DNA of 64,000 nucleotides from Gemmatimonas sp. (GCF_031426495.1 NZ_JANPLK010000077.1:124001-188000); one strand, 5' to 3'; numbered from the stretch's first letter, positions 17,961-27,600 are shown. The notes: generated from the letters alone by a model not told the origin. Program-made: numbers and translations.

Positions 17961-19574
17961 ATGATGGGAACGCAAACGATCGCTCCACCCGGCGCCGCTC
18001 TTGATGTTCGCAGCGTCGCGCGAACGCGCCTGTTCGACACATGGCGAGATGACGTGCCCGCCGGCATCGTCGTATTCCTCGTCGCGCTGCCCCTCTGCCT
18101 CGGCATCGCCGTCGCGTCCGGCGCCCCACTCATCTCCGGCGTCGTCGCCGGTGTCGTGGGTGGCCTCGTCGTCGGTGCGCTCTCCGGGTCGTCGCTGATG
18201 GTGAGCGGCCCGGCCGCCGGTTTGACCCCCGTCGTGCTGCTGGGAATCCAGCAAGTCGGCGGCTTCGAACGCCTGCTCCCCGCCGTCATTCTCGCCGGCA
18301 TTCTGCAGCTGCTGCTAAGCGGCCTGCGGGCCGGCGTCGTCGCGTACTACGTGCCGTCGTCCGTGATCAAGGGCATGCTGGCCGGCATCGGGCTCACGCT
18401 CATCCTCAAGCAGCTTCCACACGCGCTGGGATACGACGGTGACTACGAAGGCGACATGTCGTTCGTGGAATCCTCCGGCTCCACGACGATTGGATCTCTG
18501 GCCGAAGCCTTTCAGCAGATCCAACCGGGCGCCGTGATGGCTGCCCTGCTCGGCGTGGCCGTGATGTTTTGGTGGCCGCGCTCGCCGTTTGCCAAGATCA
18601 AACTGCTGCCGGCTCCCATGGTCGCGGTCGCCGTCGGCGTCGGGCTCAACGAACTATTGCGCGTCGTACTCCCCGACCTCGCCATTCGTGGTACCCATCT
18701 GGTGTCACTGCCGGCGATCAGTGACGGGAACCTCGCCAGCCAGTTCGCCTTCCCGGACTGGAGCGCATTCTCCAGCCCCAACGTGTGGCAGCTCGCGTTG
18801 ATCATCGGGCTCGTGGCCAGCCTCGAATCACTGCTCAGCCTCGAGGCCACGAATAAGCTCGATCCGCTGCGTCGTGACGCGCCGGTGAATCGGGAGCTGT
18901 TTGCGCAGGGCATCGGCAACGTGGTCGCTGGGTTCCTCGGAGGTCTCCCGATCACCGGCGTCATGATCCGCAGCTCGGCCAACGTCGATGCCGGTGCACG
19001 TTCCCGTCTGTCCGTCATGGTGCACGCGGTACTCTTGCTGGCGGCGGTCCTCGCGCTTGGTTTCGTGTTGAATCGCACACCGTTGGCGGCGATTGCGTCG
19101 GTCCTCCTGGTCACGGGCTTCCGTCTCGCCGCGCCGGCGTTGTGGGGCACCGCCTGGCGGCTTGGCTACAGCCATTTCATCCCGTTCGCCGTCACGATCG
19201 CCGCCATTGTCTTCACCGATGTGCTGCGCGGCATCGGCGTCGGCCTCGTGGTTGGTATCGCGTTCATCATCATGGAGCACCTGCGCAGTCCCGTGCTGTC
19301 GCGGATCAGTCCGCCCGGCGCTGTGCTCACGCGCTACGCGCTCCCCGAGCAGGTGACGTTCCTCAGTAAGGCCAGCATCGCCCGCGCGTTGAATGCTACG
19401 GCGCCGGGCAGTCGTATCGAGATCGACGGTCGACGCACGACCCGCTTTGACTACGACGCCCTCGAAGTGCTCTTGCTGTTCCGCGAAACGGCGAAGGCGC
19501 GAGACATCGACTACCGCCTCGTCGGCATTCCTGAAGCTGAGCTGACCCCGGCGCATATGCGCATCATTTCCTGA
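17961..19574 (+). CDS. SulP-family anion (probably bicarbonate) transporter
   Basis: The 537-residue membrane protein has the SulP transporter domain (VPAGIVVFLVALPLCLGIAV, then SGPAAGLTPVVLLGIQQVGG and about ten more hydrophobic segments) and a short STAS-like C-terminal region from about residue 445 (FLSKASIARALNATAPGSRIEID). SulP proteins carry sulfate, bicarbonate or other anions. A beta-carbonic anhydrase gene follows 18 bp downstream, which points to bicarbonate. The gene is divergent from the amidohydrolase pair; the 213-bp gap (17748-17960) holds both promoters but no clear signals. Confidence 0.93.
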   Translation: MMGTQTIAPPGAALDVRSVARTRLFDTWRDDVPAGIVVFLVALPLCLGIAVASGAPLISGVVAGVVGGLVVGALSGSSLMVSGPAAGLTPVVLLGIQQVGGFERLLPAVILAGILQLLLSGLRAGVVAYYVPSSVIKGMLAGIGLTLILKQLPHALGYDGDYEGDMSFVESSGSTTIGSLAEAFQQIQPGAVMAALLGVAVMFWWPRSPFAKIKLLPAPMVAVAVGVGLNELLRVVLPDLAIRGTHLVSLPAISDGNLASQFAFPDWSAFSSPNVWQLALIIGLVASLESLLSLEATNKLDPLRRDAPVNRELFAQGIGNVVAGFLGGLPITGVMIRSSANVDAGARSRLSVMVHAVLLLAAVLALGFVLNRTPLAAIASVLLVTGFRLAAPALWGTAWRLGYSHFIPFAVTIAAIVFTDVLRGIGVGLVVGIAFIIMEHLRSPVLSRISPPGAVLTRYALPEQVTFLSKASIARALNATAPGSRIEIDGRRTTRFDYDALEVLLLFRETAKARDIDYRLVGIPEAELTPAHMRIIS

Positions 19575-19592
19575 CGATCCCGAGAACACTTC

Positions 19593-20363
19593 ATGGAAGA
19601 ATTCCGCCGCATCATCGAAGGCAATCGTGTCTGGGCTGCCCGGGTCAAAGCCGAAAATCCTGACTTCTTCAGCGAAAGCGCACAGGGACAGCAGCCGTTG
19701 TTCCTGTACATCGGCTGCGCTGACAGTCGCGTGCCGGCCAACTCGATCACGGGGACCAAGCCCGGCGAACTGTTCGTCCATCGCAACATCGCGAATCTCG
19801 TGATGCCGAGCGACATCAACGCGATGAGCGTGCTGCAGTACGCCGTGGAAGTGCTCGATGTGAAGCACGTCATCGTGACGGGTCACTACGGATGCGGCGG
19901 CGTGAAGGCGGCGATGTCGGACCAGCAGCACGGATTAGTGGACCACTGGCTGGGCCCGATTCGCAACGTGCTGCGCTGGAACAAGGAGGAGCTCGATGCG
20001 ATCGCCGATCCGCAGGCGCGCTTCGACCGCCTCGTCGAGCTCAACGTGCTCGAGCAGCTCTATCACTTGTCGGAAACGCCGATCATCCAGCAGGCGTGGG
20101 CGCGCGGAAGGCGACCGTTGTTGCACGGTCTCGTGTACAGCCTGAAGGACGGCATCCTGCACGAACTGGCGACCGGCATCGACTCGCAGGACGCGGCCGA
20201 TCATCTGGCCGATCGACGGCTCTCGGGGGTGGCGGCAGGCCCGCCGCCGATTGGCCGTGTAGCCGCTCCGATCCTCGCCGGCGAATCGCTCGCCGACGAA
20301 ATTGCGATGCGGGTGATTGCCCGGATGTCCGAGGCCTCGGAAAAGCGCCCCCAGTCCCGCTAG
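19593..20363 (+). CDS. Beta-class carbonic anhydrase
   Basis: The enzyme interconverts CO2 and bicarbonate in the cytoplasm. The 256-residue product has the beta-class zinc ligands C42 and D44 (CADSRVP), H98 and C101 (GHYGCGG), and the Asp/Arg dyad in the first motif. Length is slightly above the usual 200-230; the last 40 or so residues (PPIGRVAAPILAGESLADEI) are extra. It sits 18 bp after the SulP transporter gene, and this order is typical of a bicarbonate uptake/hydration unit. A third gene of unknown function follows after 9 bp. Confidence 0.95.
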   Translation: MEEFRRIIEGNRVWAARVKAENPDFFSESAQGQQPLFLYIGCADSRVPANSITGTKPGELFVHRNIANLVMPSDINAMSVLQYAVEVLDVKHVIVTGHYGCGGVKAAMSDQQHGLVDHWLGPIRNVLRWNKEELDAIADPQARFDRLVELNVLEQLYHLSETPIIQQAWARGRRPLLHGLVYSLKDGILHELATGIDSQDAADHLADRRLSGVAAGPPPIGRVAAPILAGESLADEIAMRVIARMSEASEKRPQSR

Positions 20364-20372
20364 GTTGCGACC

Positions 20373-20864
20373 ATGGCCAAGTCACCTACTCCCTATCGCG
20401 CACTGACGCCCGAGCGGCGCCTGTCGCTCGTCACGTCCGCCCTCGCCAAGCACAAGGGCGCGCGCACCCTGTACTCGCAGCGTCTCGCCGCCAAGGGCGG
20501 CGGGTTCCGCGCCGCCACGCTTGTGTCGTGGCCGGTCGACAAGCTCGCCCGCGAATTCGTGCGGCTCAACGCGCAGACACCGCAGGACGAGCTGGAACTG
20601 CTACAGCTGCTCTATGTCGATCTCGAGCCGCAGATCCAGATCACCTTCCTCGAGACCGCCGGCGTGAAGCACGACGCCGGCGTGATCCCGGAAGATCTCG
20701 AGCCGCCGTATGCCGACGCCGAGGCGGTCGCCCGCGGCGCCGCGGCCGTGCTCACGCAGCACGGAGACGAAGGACGGCACTACCTGCGCACCCTCGTGGT
20801 GTACAACCTGCCGTCTTGGCCGGGGCTCGATACCGAGCTCGAGAAAACAGAAACGGCGAGCTGA
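20373..20864 (+). CDS. Conserved protein of unknown function in the SulP/carbonic anhydrase operon
   Basis: I do not recognise this 163-residue protein. It is soluble, with no signal or membrane segment. It begins with a basic region (YRALTPERRLSLVTSALAKH), continues with a helical stretch (DELELLQLLYVDLEPQIQIT), and ends with YLRTLVVYNLPSWPGLDTEL. It follows the carbonic anhydrase by 9 bp on the same strand, so it is probably co-expressed. It may be a regulator or a small accessory protein, but nothing in the sequence tells which. Its TGA lies in the loop of a strong hairpin. Confidence 0.75.
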   Translation: MAKSPTPYRALTPERRLSLVTSALAKHKGARTLYSQRLAAKGGGFRAATLVSWPVDKLAREFVRLNAQTPQDELELLQLLYVDLEPQIQITFLETAGVKHDAGVIPEDLEPPYADAEAVARGAAAVLTQHGDEGRHYLRTLVVYNLPSWPGLDTELEKTETAS

Positions 20865-20876
20865 CGCTCGCCGTTT
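20851..20876. terminator. Bidirectional hairpin terminator between the carbonic anhydrase operon and ffh
   Basis: A perfect 11-bp stem (20851-20861 with 20866-20876) has the loop TGAC, which contains the TGA of the upstream gene. The stem bases AAAC/GTTT give an A-rich upstream and T-rich downstream flank on both strands, so it can work in both directions. Confidence 0.8.
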
Positions 20877-20879
20877 CGT

Positions 20880-22256
20880 TCACCGCATTCCGCCGAACAT
20901 TCCGCCACCGCCGCCGAATGGCATCCGGGGCATACCACCGCCCCCCTTGCCACCGGCGCCGCCCGGGCCGCCGCCCATCTTCTTCATCATCTTCTGCATT
21001 TCGCGGAACTGTTCGAGCAGCTTGTTCACCTCGCTCACCGGACGGCCGCAGCCCTTCGCGATGCGCGCGCGGCGTGAACCGTTCAGGATCTCCGGCTTCT
21101 TCCGCTCCTGCGGGGTCATGGACAACACGATGGCCTCGATGTGCTTCATGCGCTTGGGGTCCATCTTGACGTCCTTCAGCATCTTCGAGTTCACACCCGG
21201 CAGCAGCTTCAGCAGATTCTCGAGCGGTCCGAGCTTCTGCATCTGACGCATCGCCGTGAGGAAGTCCTCGAGGTCCATGCCTTCCTTGCGGACCTTCTTC
21301 TCGAGCTTCTTCGCTTCGGTGGCATCAAACGTTTCCTGCGCCTTTTCCACGAGCGACACGATGTCGCCCATCTGGAGAATGCGCCCCGCCATGCGCTCCG
21401 GATGGAACTCCTCGAGCGCGTCCGGCTTCTCACCGACACCGATGTACTTGATCGGCTTCTTGAGCACGCCGTAGATCGACAGCGCCGCACCACCGCGCGC
21501 ATCGCCATCGAGCTTGGTCAGAATCACGCCGGTCACGTTTAGCGCTTCGTCAAAGCCCTGCGCGATCTTCACCGCTTCCTGACCCGTCATGCCGTCGGCC
21601 ACGAACAGGATTTCGTCGGGCTTGATCGCGGCCTTGAGCTTCTTGAGCTCCTCCATCATGTCGGCATCGATCTGCAAACGACCGGCGGTGTCGATGATGA
21701 CCACGCGGTCGCGCGCCCGCACACCCTGATCGATACCGGCCTTTGCGATCTTGACCACATCCTTCGTGTCGCGATCGGCGTACACCGGCACGTTCAGCGC
21801 ACGGCCGAGTGTTTCGAGCTGATCGATGGCGGCCGGGCGATAGACGTCGGCCGCCACCAGACGCGTTGCCTTGTTCTCGAGCATCAGCTTGCGGGCGAGC
21901 TTGCCGGCGGTGGTCGTCTTACCCGACCCCTGCAAGCCGACCATCATGATGATCGTGGGCGGCACGGTGCTCATCTTGAGCCCCTCGCGCCGTTCGCCCA
22001 GCATCGCCGTGAGCTCGTCGTGCACGATCTTCACCAACTGCTGAGCTGGCTGAATCGTCTTGATCTGCAACACGCCGACAGCCTTCTGCTCCACCCGTTC
22101 GAGGAACTCACGGGTAAGCGAGAAGTTCACGTCGGCTTCCAGGAGGACGCGGCGAACCTCGCGCAGCCCTTCCTTGATGTCGGCATCGGTGAGAACGCCG
22201 CGTCCGCGAAGCTTCGCGAAGACGTTCCCGAGTTTGTCTGATAGCTCGTCAAACAT
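20880..22256 (-). CDS. ffh: Signal recognition particle protein Ffh
   Basis: Ffh binds signal sequences and 4.5S RNA and delivers ribosomes to FtsY. The 458-residue product has the N domain, a GTPase domain with GLQGSGKTT, the DTAGRLQID motif and TKLDGDARGGAALS, and an M domain with SGSR-type helix residues (NGSRRARIAKGCG). The extreme C-terminus is Met- and Gly-rich (GGGGMPRMPFGGGGGMFGG), fitting the flexible signal-binding tail. It is monocistronic, convergent with the carbonic anhydrase operon and divergent from lon. In many genomes ffh is next to rpsP; here the two are separated by about 14 kb. Confidence 0.98.
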   Translation of the reverse strand: MFDELSDKLGNVFAKLRGRGVLTDADIKEGLREVRRVLLEADVNFSLTREFLERVEQKAVGVLQIKTIQPAQQLVKIVHDELTAMLGERREGLKMSTVPPTIIMMVGLQGSGKTTTAGKLARKLMLENKATRLVAADVYRPAAIDQLETLGRALNVPVYADRDTKDVVKIAKAGIDQGVRARDRVVIIDTAGRLQIDADMMEELKKLKAAIKPDEILFVADGMTGQEAVKIAQGFDEALNVTGVILTKLDGDARGGAALSIYGVLKKPIKYIGVGEKPDALEEFHPERMAGRILQMGDIVSLVEKAQETFDATEAKKLEKKVRKEGMDLEDFLTAMRQMQKLGPLENLLKLLPGVNSKMLKDVKMDPKRMKHIEAIVLSMTPQERKKPEILNGSRRARIAKGCGRPVSEVNKLLEQFREMQKMMKKMGGGPGGAGGKGGGGMPRMPFGGGGGMFGGMR

Positions 22257-22428
22257 AGACCTGAAAGGCTAACGGACCGGGTCGCGTCGAACAACTGTTT
22301 CCTGCCAGGGGGGTGACGGAACAGGCCACCCGTGACGCAACTTGCGTCGGAATCACGCGTTGTAGGCCTTTCGGCCCAGCCTAAATTGGGCAGATTCGGT
22401 TCACGCTGTCACTTTCTTCGTCCGTCAC

Positions 22429-24924
22429 GTGTCACGATCGAATCCGCGGTTTCCCGGCATCCCGATGCCTCGCGGCCAGCGCAAGGAAGAAATTCTTCGC
22501 GCCGAGCTGCCCCCGACGCTGCCCTTGATGGCGCTGCGCTCTACGATCGTGTACCCGTTGGGGACGATCGCCGTACAGATGGGCGCCCCCGAGAATCTCG
22601 CGCTGCTCCGCGCGCACGAGGAATCCGGCTTGGTCGTGGCCTTGGTCGTCGCCTCTGGAGACGGGGACGACGCCATCGATCCGCACAACTTCATTGGACG
22701 CGTCGGTGTGGCCGCCCGCGTGCATGAGCGGATCAACCTGCCCGGCGACACTGTCCAGATCACCTTGCAGGGGCTTCGTCGCATCACGATCGACGCGATC
22801 GATCAGGTGAATCCGTTCGCCATCGCGCAGATCCAAGGGGCCAAGGAAACGCCGGCCGATGCGATGGAGCTCGACGAGTTGGTGGCACGTACCGTCTCCG
22901 CCGCGGAAACGCTGGCCGAGCTGGTGGATCGTATTCCGAACGAAGTGCCGCAGATTCTCAAGATGAACGTGTCCGATCCCGGACGGTTCGCCGATCTCGC
23001 CGCCACGAACATGAATTTGCGCATCTCCGATAAGGAGGAGGTGCTGCAGCGACTCGACATCGGTCATCGCATCCGGTTCATCCTTTCACGCCTCGAGCGC
23101 GAAGTCGCCCGCGCCCGCGTGATGGAAGACGTGAAGAAACAGACCGAAGTGAAGATCGAGCAGCACCAGCGCGAGTTCTATCTGCGTCAGCAGCTGCGCG
23201 CGATCCAGTCCGAGCTCGGCGAGGCCGATCCCAATGAAAAGGAATCGGTCGATCTCCTTCGCCGCATCGAAGAGGCGCACCTGCCCGAGAAGGTGGCCAC
23301 CGAAGCGCGTCGCGAAACGGAACGACTGCGCATGCTCTCTCCGGCGTCCAGCGAGTATCAAGTGTTGCGCACGTACCTCGACTGGGTACTCGCCCTCCCG
23401 TGGCATAAGCGCAGCGCCGACGATCAGGAGATCGTGCTCGCCAAGGTCGAAGACGCGCTCGGCGATCGACACTATGGACTCGATGAAGCCAAAGAGCGCA
23501 TCATCGAGTACCTCGCCGTGCGCAAACTGCGGGGCGGTGATCCGACCGGACCGATCCTCTGTTTCGTCGGACCGCCGGGTACGGGCAAGACCTCGCTCGG
23601 CGAGGCGATTGCCAACTCCATCGGCCGCGAGTTCTATCGCATCTCGGTGGGCGGCGTGCGCGACGAAGCCGAAATCCGTGGTCATCGTCGTACCTACGTG
23701 GGTGCGATGCCGGGCCTGCTCATTCAGGCGCTGCGTCGTGTGGAAGTGCGCGATCCCGTCATCATGATCGACGAGATCGACAAAATGAGCAACGGCGGCA
23801 ACTCGGGCGATCCCACCGCCGCCATGCTCGAAGTGCTCGACCCGTCGCAGAACACCACCTTCGTGGACCACTATCTGAACCTGCCGTTCGACCTGTCGGG
23901 CGTGCTGTTCATCTGCACCGCGAACAATTTGTACGACATTCCCGGCCCGTTGCGCGATCGTATGGAAGTGATCCGCATTGCCGGTTACACGATTGAAGAA
24001 AAGGTCGAGATCGCGCAGCGCTATCTCATGCCGCGCCTGCTCGAGGATCACGGCCTCACCACCGACGATATTCACGTACCCGAGGCCACGCTGGGGTTCA
24101 TCACCAGCCGCTACTCGCGTGAAGCTGGACTACGCACCTTCGAGCGTTCGCTGGCGTCGTTGCTGCGCAAGCGCGCCCGCGCGAAGGCCGATGGCGACAT
24201 GAGTGCGTGGGAGATCGGTATCGAGCGCGCCGAAGAGATCCTGGGCACGCCGCGCTTCTCCATGGAAGAGGCCGAGATGGAGCCGGAAATCGGCGCCGTG
24301 ACCGGCCTCGCCTGGACCAGCACCGGCGGCGACATCATGACGATCGAAGCGTTGCGCATGCCCGGCAACGGCAAGCTGACGGTGACCGGGCAGCTCGGCG
24401 ACGTGATGCGCGAGTCGGTGGACGCCGCCTATTCGTTCGTGCGTTCGCGCGCCACCACGCTGGGCATCGAGGACAGCGAGTTCCGCGAGTCCGACATGCA
24501 CCTGCACTTCCCCGCCGGCTCGATTCCGAAAGACGGTCCATCGGCCGGCATCGCCGTCACGCTCGCGCTGGCCAGCGCGCTCTCACGTCGACCCGTGCGT
24601 CGCGATCTCGCGCTTACCGGCGAAGTCACGCTACGTGGTCGCGTGCTCGAAATCGGTGGCGTGAAGGAGAAGGTCCTGGCGGCGTATCGCGCGGGGCTGC
24701 GCGAAGTCATCATGCCGAAGGGCAACGAAAAGGACGTGCGCGACGTGCCGCAGGAAGTGCGCGACAAGATGGCCTTCACCTTCGCGGCGACGATGGACGA
24801 AGTGCTGCACCTTGCGCTGTTGCCACATGCCGATACGCATCCGGCCGATGCGATGCCGCTCAACGCCAGCAGTACGGTGGTGGCGAGCGACGGCCCGGCG
24901 GCGACGGCGGCCGACACCTGGTAA
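22429..24924 (+). CDS. lon: ATP-dependent Lon protease
   Basis: Lon degrades misfolded and regulatory proteins. From the GTG at 22429 the product is 831 residues. It has the LON N-terminal domain (LPLMALRSTIVYPLG), the AAA+ module with Walker A GPPGTGKTS and Walker B IIMIDEIDKMS, and the protease domain with PKDGPSAGIAVTLALASAL. The catalytic Ser is near residue 705 and the Lys near 748 (KEKVLAAYR), 43 residues apart as in E. coli. An ATG at 22465 is an alternative start that removes 12 residues. The gene is divergent from ffh across 172 bp; I found no CIRCE element or clear heat-shock promoter there. Confidence 0.98.
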   Translation: MSRSNPRFPGIPMPRGQRKEEILRAELPPTLPLMALRSTIVYPLGTIAVQMGAPENLALLRAHEESGLVVALVVASGDGDDAIDPHNFIGRVGVAARVHERINLPGDTVQITLQGLRRITIDAIDQVNPFAIAQIQGAKETPADAMELDELVARTVSAAETLAELVDRIPNEVPQILKMNVSDPGRFADLAATNMNLRISDKEEVLQRLDIGHRIRFILSRLEREVARARVMEDVKKQTEVKIEQHQREFYLRQQLRAIQSELGEADPNEKESVDLLRRIEEAHLPEKVATEARRETERLRMLSPASSEYQVLRTYLDWVLALPWHKRSADDQEIVLAKVEDALGDRHYGLDEAKERIIEYLAVRKLRGGDPTGPILCFVGPPGTGKTSLGEAIANSIGREFYRISVGGVRDEAEIRGHRRTYVGAMPGLLIQALRRVEVRDPVIMIDEIDKMSNGGNSGDPTAAMLEVLDPSQNTTFVDHYLNLPFDLSGVLFICTANNLYDIPGPLRDRMEVIRIAGYTIEEKVEIAQRYLMPRLLEDHGLTTDDIHVPEATLGFITSRYSREAGLRTFERSLASLLRKRARAKADGDMSAWEIGIERAEEILGTPRFSMEEAEMEPEIGAVTGLAWTSTGGDIMTIEALRMPGNGKLTVTGQLGDVMRESVDAAYSFVRSRATTLGIEDSEFRESDMHLHFPAGSIPKDGPSAGIAVTLALASALSRRPVRRDLALTGEVTLRGRVLEIGGVKEKVLAAYRAGLREVIMPKGNEKDVRDVPQEVRDKMAFTFAATMDEVLHLALLPHADTHPADAMPLNASSTVVASDGPAATAADTW

Positions 24925-24933
24925 GGCACCGGC

Positions 24934-26265
24934 CTAACGGTTCAGCAACAGCCCGACCGAGTACAAAATCAGGCCCACCAGTCCACCCACAATCGTTCCG
25001 TTGATGCGAATGAACTGCAGGTCGCGCCCGATCTGCAGTTCGATTTTGCGGGACGTCGCGTCGGCGTCCCACGCCGCCACGGTCGCCGAGATCAGCTTCG
25101 CCACTTCCTCGCGCGCCTGCTCTACCGAGTACGACACGATCTCCACGATCCAGCTGTTCACCTTGGCCGACAACACGGGATCCTCGAGCACTTTCTGGCC
25201 CAGTCCGGCCAGCCACTGCTCGAGCTGATCCGGCTCTTTCTCCGCGTCGTCGGCCAGTCGCTCGGCGTAGGAGGCGAGCTTCTCTTTTACATCGCCCCAC
25301 ACTTCGCGTGAGAAGTCCGCGACACCCGGGTGCGCCAGCACATCGAGCTTGATCTGCTCGAAGCGCGCAATCGTTTCGGGGTTCTCGCGCAGCGACACCA
25401 CGAAGCGTTCCACGGCCTCGTCATAACGTTGACGCAGTGGATGATCGGGGTCGGCCGCCACGGCCACGAGCGTTTTCTCCACCCCGCTCACGATCTTGTC
25501 ACCCACGCGACTGTCCACCGCGCCGGGCACCCACCACGGGCTCTCCGCCTTCACCTTCTCGCGGATCATCGCCTCGTTCTCAAACAGGAACTTGGCGGCC
25601 AGGCGCAGGGCGTCGTCCAGCAACGCTTGGTGGCGTCCGCCGGTGGTCATCAGCTCGAACAACCGTGCCATGAGCGGGGCCGCCTGCATGCGTCGCAAGC
25701 GCGACACGATGCCACGATCAACCATCTCGTGCACGTCTTCGTCGCGCATCACGCCAACCGCGCCGGACAGGCCGTGCGCCGCGTGCCGCGCCAGCCGGCG
25801 ACTGTTTTCCGGCTGCGCCAACCACTGCGCGGCACGGTCACCCAGCTTCATCGCCGTGATCTTGCCAGCGACCACGTCGCGCGTGAGGAAGTTGCGCTGC
25901 ACAAAGTTGCCGAGCGCGGTGCCGATGCGGTCTTTCCGCGACGCTACGATCGCCGTGTGCGGAATCGGAATGCCGAGCGGATGCCGGAACAGTGCGGTCA
26001 CGGCGAACCAGTCGGCGATGCCACCCACCATGGCCGCCTCGGCGAATGCGCGCACGAAGCCCAGCCACGGATACTGCGACTCGAGCCAACGGGTGACCAT
26101 GAACACGAGCGCGACGCCCACCAGCATGAGCGTGGCCACACGCTTCATTTTGACCAGCCGGACGCGTTTGAGTTCGTCGTCGGGCGTGATCTGCAGCGCC
26201 GCTGGTACTGGTCCCGACAGCGCATCGGGCAGCACGGCCGCTTCCCGAACCGGCTCGATCGCCAT
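24934..26265 (-). CDS. DUF445 family membrane-associated protein
   Basis: The 443-residue protein has a hydrophobic segment near residues 42-60 (VATLMLVGVALVFMVTRW), the family hallmark AEAAMVGGIADWFAVTALFRHPLGIPIPHTAIV, a long helical cytoplasmic or periplasmic middle, and a C-terminal membrane segment (NGTIVGGLVGLILYSVGLLLN). This is the YjiN/DUF445 type, function unknown. The next gene on this strand (an HExxH lipoprotein) ends 4 bp upstream of its start, so they form an operon. Confidence 0.93.
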   Translation of the reverse strand: MAIEPVREAAVLPDALSGPVPAALQITPDDELKRVRLVKMKRVATLMLVGVALVFMVTRWLESQYPWLGFVRAFAEAAMVGGIADWFAVTALFRHPLGIPIPHTAIVASRKDRIGTALGNFVQRNFLTRDVVAGKITAMKLGDRAAQWLAQPENSRRLARHAAHGLSGAVGVMRDEDVHEMVDRGIVSRLRRMQAAPLMARLFELMTTGGRHQALLDDALRLAAKFLFENEAMIREKVKAESPWWVPGAVDSRVGDKIVSGVEKTLVAVAADPDHPLRQRYDEAVERFVVSLRENPETIARFEQIKLDVLAHPGVADFSREVWGDVKEKLASYAERLADDAEKEPDQLEQWLAGLGQKVLEDPVLSAKVNSWIVEIVSYSVEQAREEVAKLISATVAAWDADATSRKIELQIGRDLQFIRINGTIVGGLVGLILYSVGLLLNR

Positions 26266-26269
26266 GCGG

Positions 26270-27589
26270 TTAGCGGGCGACGGTGATGCCGGCCAGGTCG
26301 ATCAGCGCGGCGCCGATCTTTGCGGGAGTGTCCATGTAGATCACTACGGGCTGGCCGTTCACCTGTTCCAACCTGAGCGTGACCGTGCGCGCCGGGCGCG
26401 GGCCCTTGGCCGGCACATCATACTGCCGCGTCGTCGCGCCGCCGGGGAACGCAATGCGGGCCAGCTCGTAGCGCCGTCGTGCGGCATCACCCATGAGGTC
26501 GAGAAAGTCGGCGGCATCCACCGCCGAGTCCCATGCGGTCGCCCAAATCAGCGCATCGCCATCGGCCGTGCGAACCACCGCGAACTTGTCACCATCGCCG
26601 CCCCCGGCACCACGACGGGCCAGCGCTTCGTCCTTGAGATGCTGCACCAGCATGAGCCGCGTCTCGAACTCACCGAAGCTGTTGCTGTACAGCACGGTCC
26701 CGGTGCGCGGCGCCGGTAGCGTGACCGCGACCGGCAGATCACGCGTAGCTTTGGAGTCGGTAAAATAGGCGGCGTCGTTCAGGATCTGCTTGGTGGAGAT
26801 CGGCAGGTCGAGCAGGAGCTCTTTCTCGGGACGCTTCTCGATGAACCGCCGCACGAAATCCGCGCCGCCGATATACGGGAAGAGCAACCCTTCGCGCACC
26901 GCGCGCGGAGCGGCGGAGAACACCGGCATCCCTGTTTGCGCGTCTTTCATCGCATCGCGGATGCGATCCCAGCCGCCGGGCATTTTCAGCATCGGCCCGG
27001 CATTCGGATCCATGCGCAACTGCAGAAACACCGCCTCGCCTTCCAGCACGGCCTGCGCGGCTGCCTGCCGATCGGCATTGTCCACCTGCGCCTGCACGGA
27101 GTCGATCTTCACGTACTGGTCCTGCAGCGCGTGCACCAGCTCGTGTGACACGGTCTGTCGCAGCAGCGCCGGCGCGGCGCCGTCGACGACATACAGCACC
27201 TTCGTGGCCGGATCGTAGTAGCCCACGATCTGCTCTTCGAGCAGCTTCTGCAGCAGCCCAAGCAGGTTCATCGTGTCCGGCAACATGCCCAGCAGCTTGT
27301 ACGCCGACTCCTGGCCGGCCAGCTGCTTGCGCGCGCGCTCACTCTCGAGCTGTTGCCGCACGAACTTGCCGACTTCGTCGCGCGTGCGCGATTCGATCTT
27401 CGGCGGCGTCTTGAAGGGCAGGCCTGTTTCCTTCTCGATCTTCGGCACGAACTCGGCAACGAGTTCCGCGTACGGCCCTTCCCCCTTCGCCGGCTTCTCA
27501 CCGCACGCGGCGAGCGAGACACAGGCGCCCAGCAGGCACGCAACACGAACATTGCGGCGACGAGTCGAAGCGGGAAAAGTGGCTCGCAT
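26270..27589 (-). CDS. Lipoprotein with a zinc-metalloprotease (HExxH) motif
   Basis: The 439-residue product starts MRATFPASTRRRN and has a lipobox (CVSLAAC), so it is likely a periplasm-facing lipoprotein. The motif SHELVHALQDQ, about 150 residues in, is the HExxH signature of zinc peptidases. It is preceded by YYDPATKVLYVVDG, a pattern seen in secreted gluzincin-like proteins. The third zinc ligand cannot be assigned by eye, and I do not know the family. An in-frame start at 27742 overlaps the neighbouring gene and gives no sensible signal, so I reject it. It lies between DUF445 (4 bp) and the prepilin peptidase gene (11 bp). Confidence 0.82.
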   Translation of the reverse strand: MRATFPASTRRRNVRVACLLGACVSLAACGEKPAKGEGPYAELVAEFVPKIEKETGLPFKTPPKIESRTRDEVGKFVRQQLESERARKQLAGQESAYKLLGMLPDTMNLLGLLQKLLEEQIVGYYDPATKVLYVVDGAAPALLRQTVSHELVHALQDQYVKIDSVQAQVDNADRQAAAQAVLEGEAVFLQLRMDPNAGPMLKMPGGWDRIRDAMKDAQTGMPVFSAAPRAVREGLLFPYIGGADFVRRFIEKRPEKELLLDLPISTKQILNDAAYFTDSKATRDLPVAVTLPAPRTGTVLYSNSFGEFETRLMLVQHLKDEALARRGAGGGDGDKFAVVRTADGDALIWATAWDSAVDAADFLDLMGDAARRRYELARIAFPGGATTRQYDVPAKGPRPARTVTLRLEQVNGQPVVIYMDTPAKIGAALIDLAGITVAR

Positions 27590-27600
27590 CAGATTCGATA

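Noticed and set aside
22257..22428. Heat-shock promoter or CIRCE element in the ffh-lon gap
   Set aside because: No convincing -35/-10 of that type and no CIRCE inverted repeat was seen.
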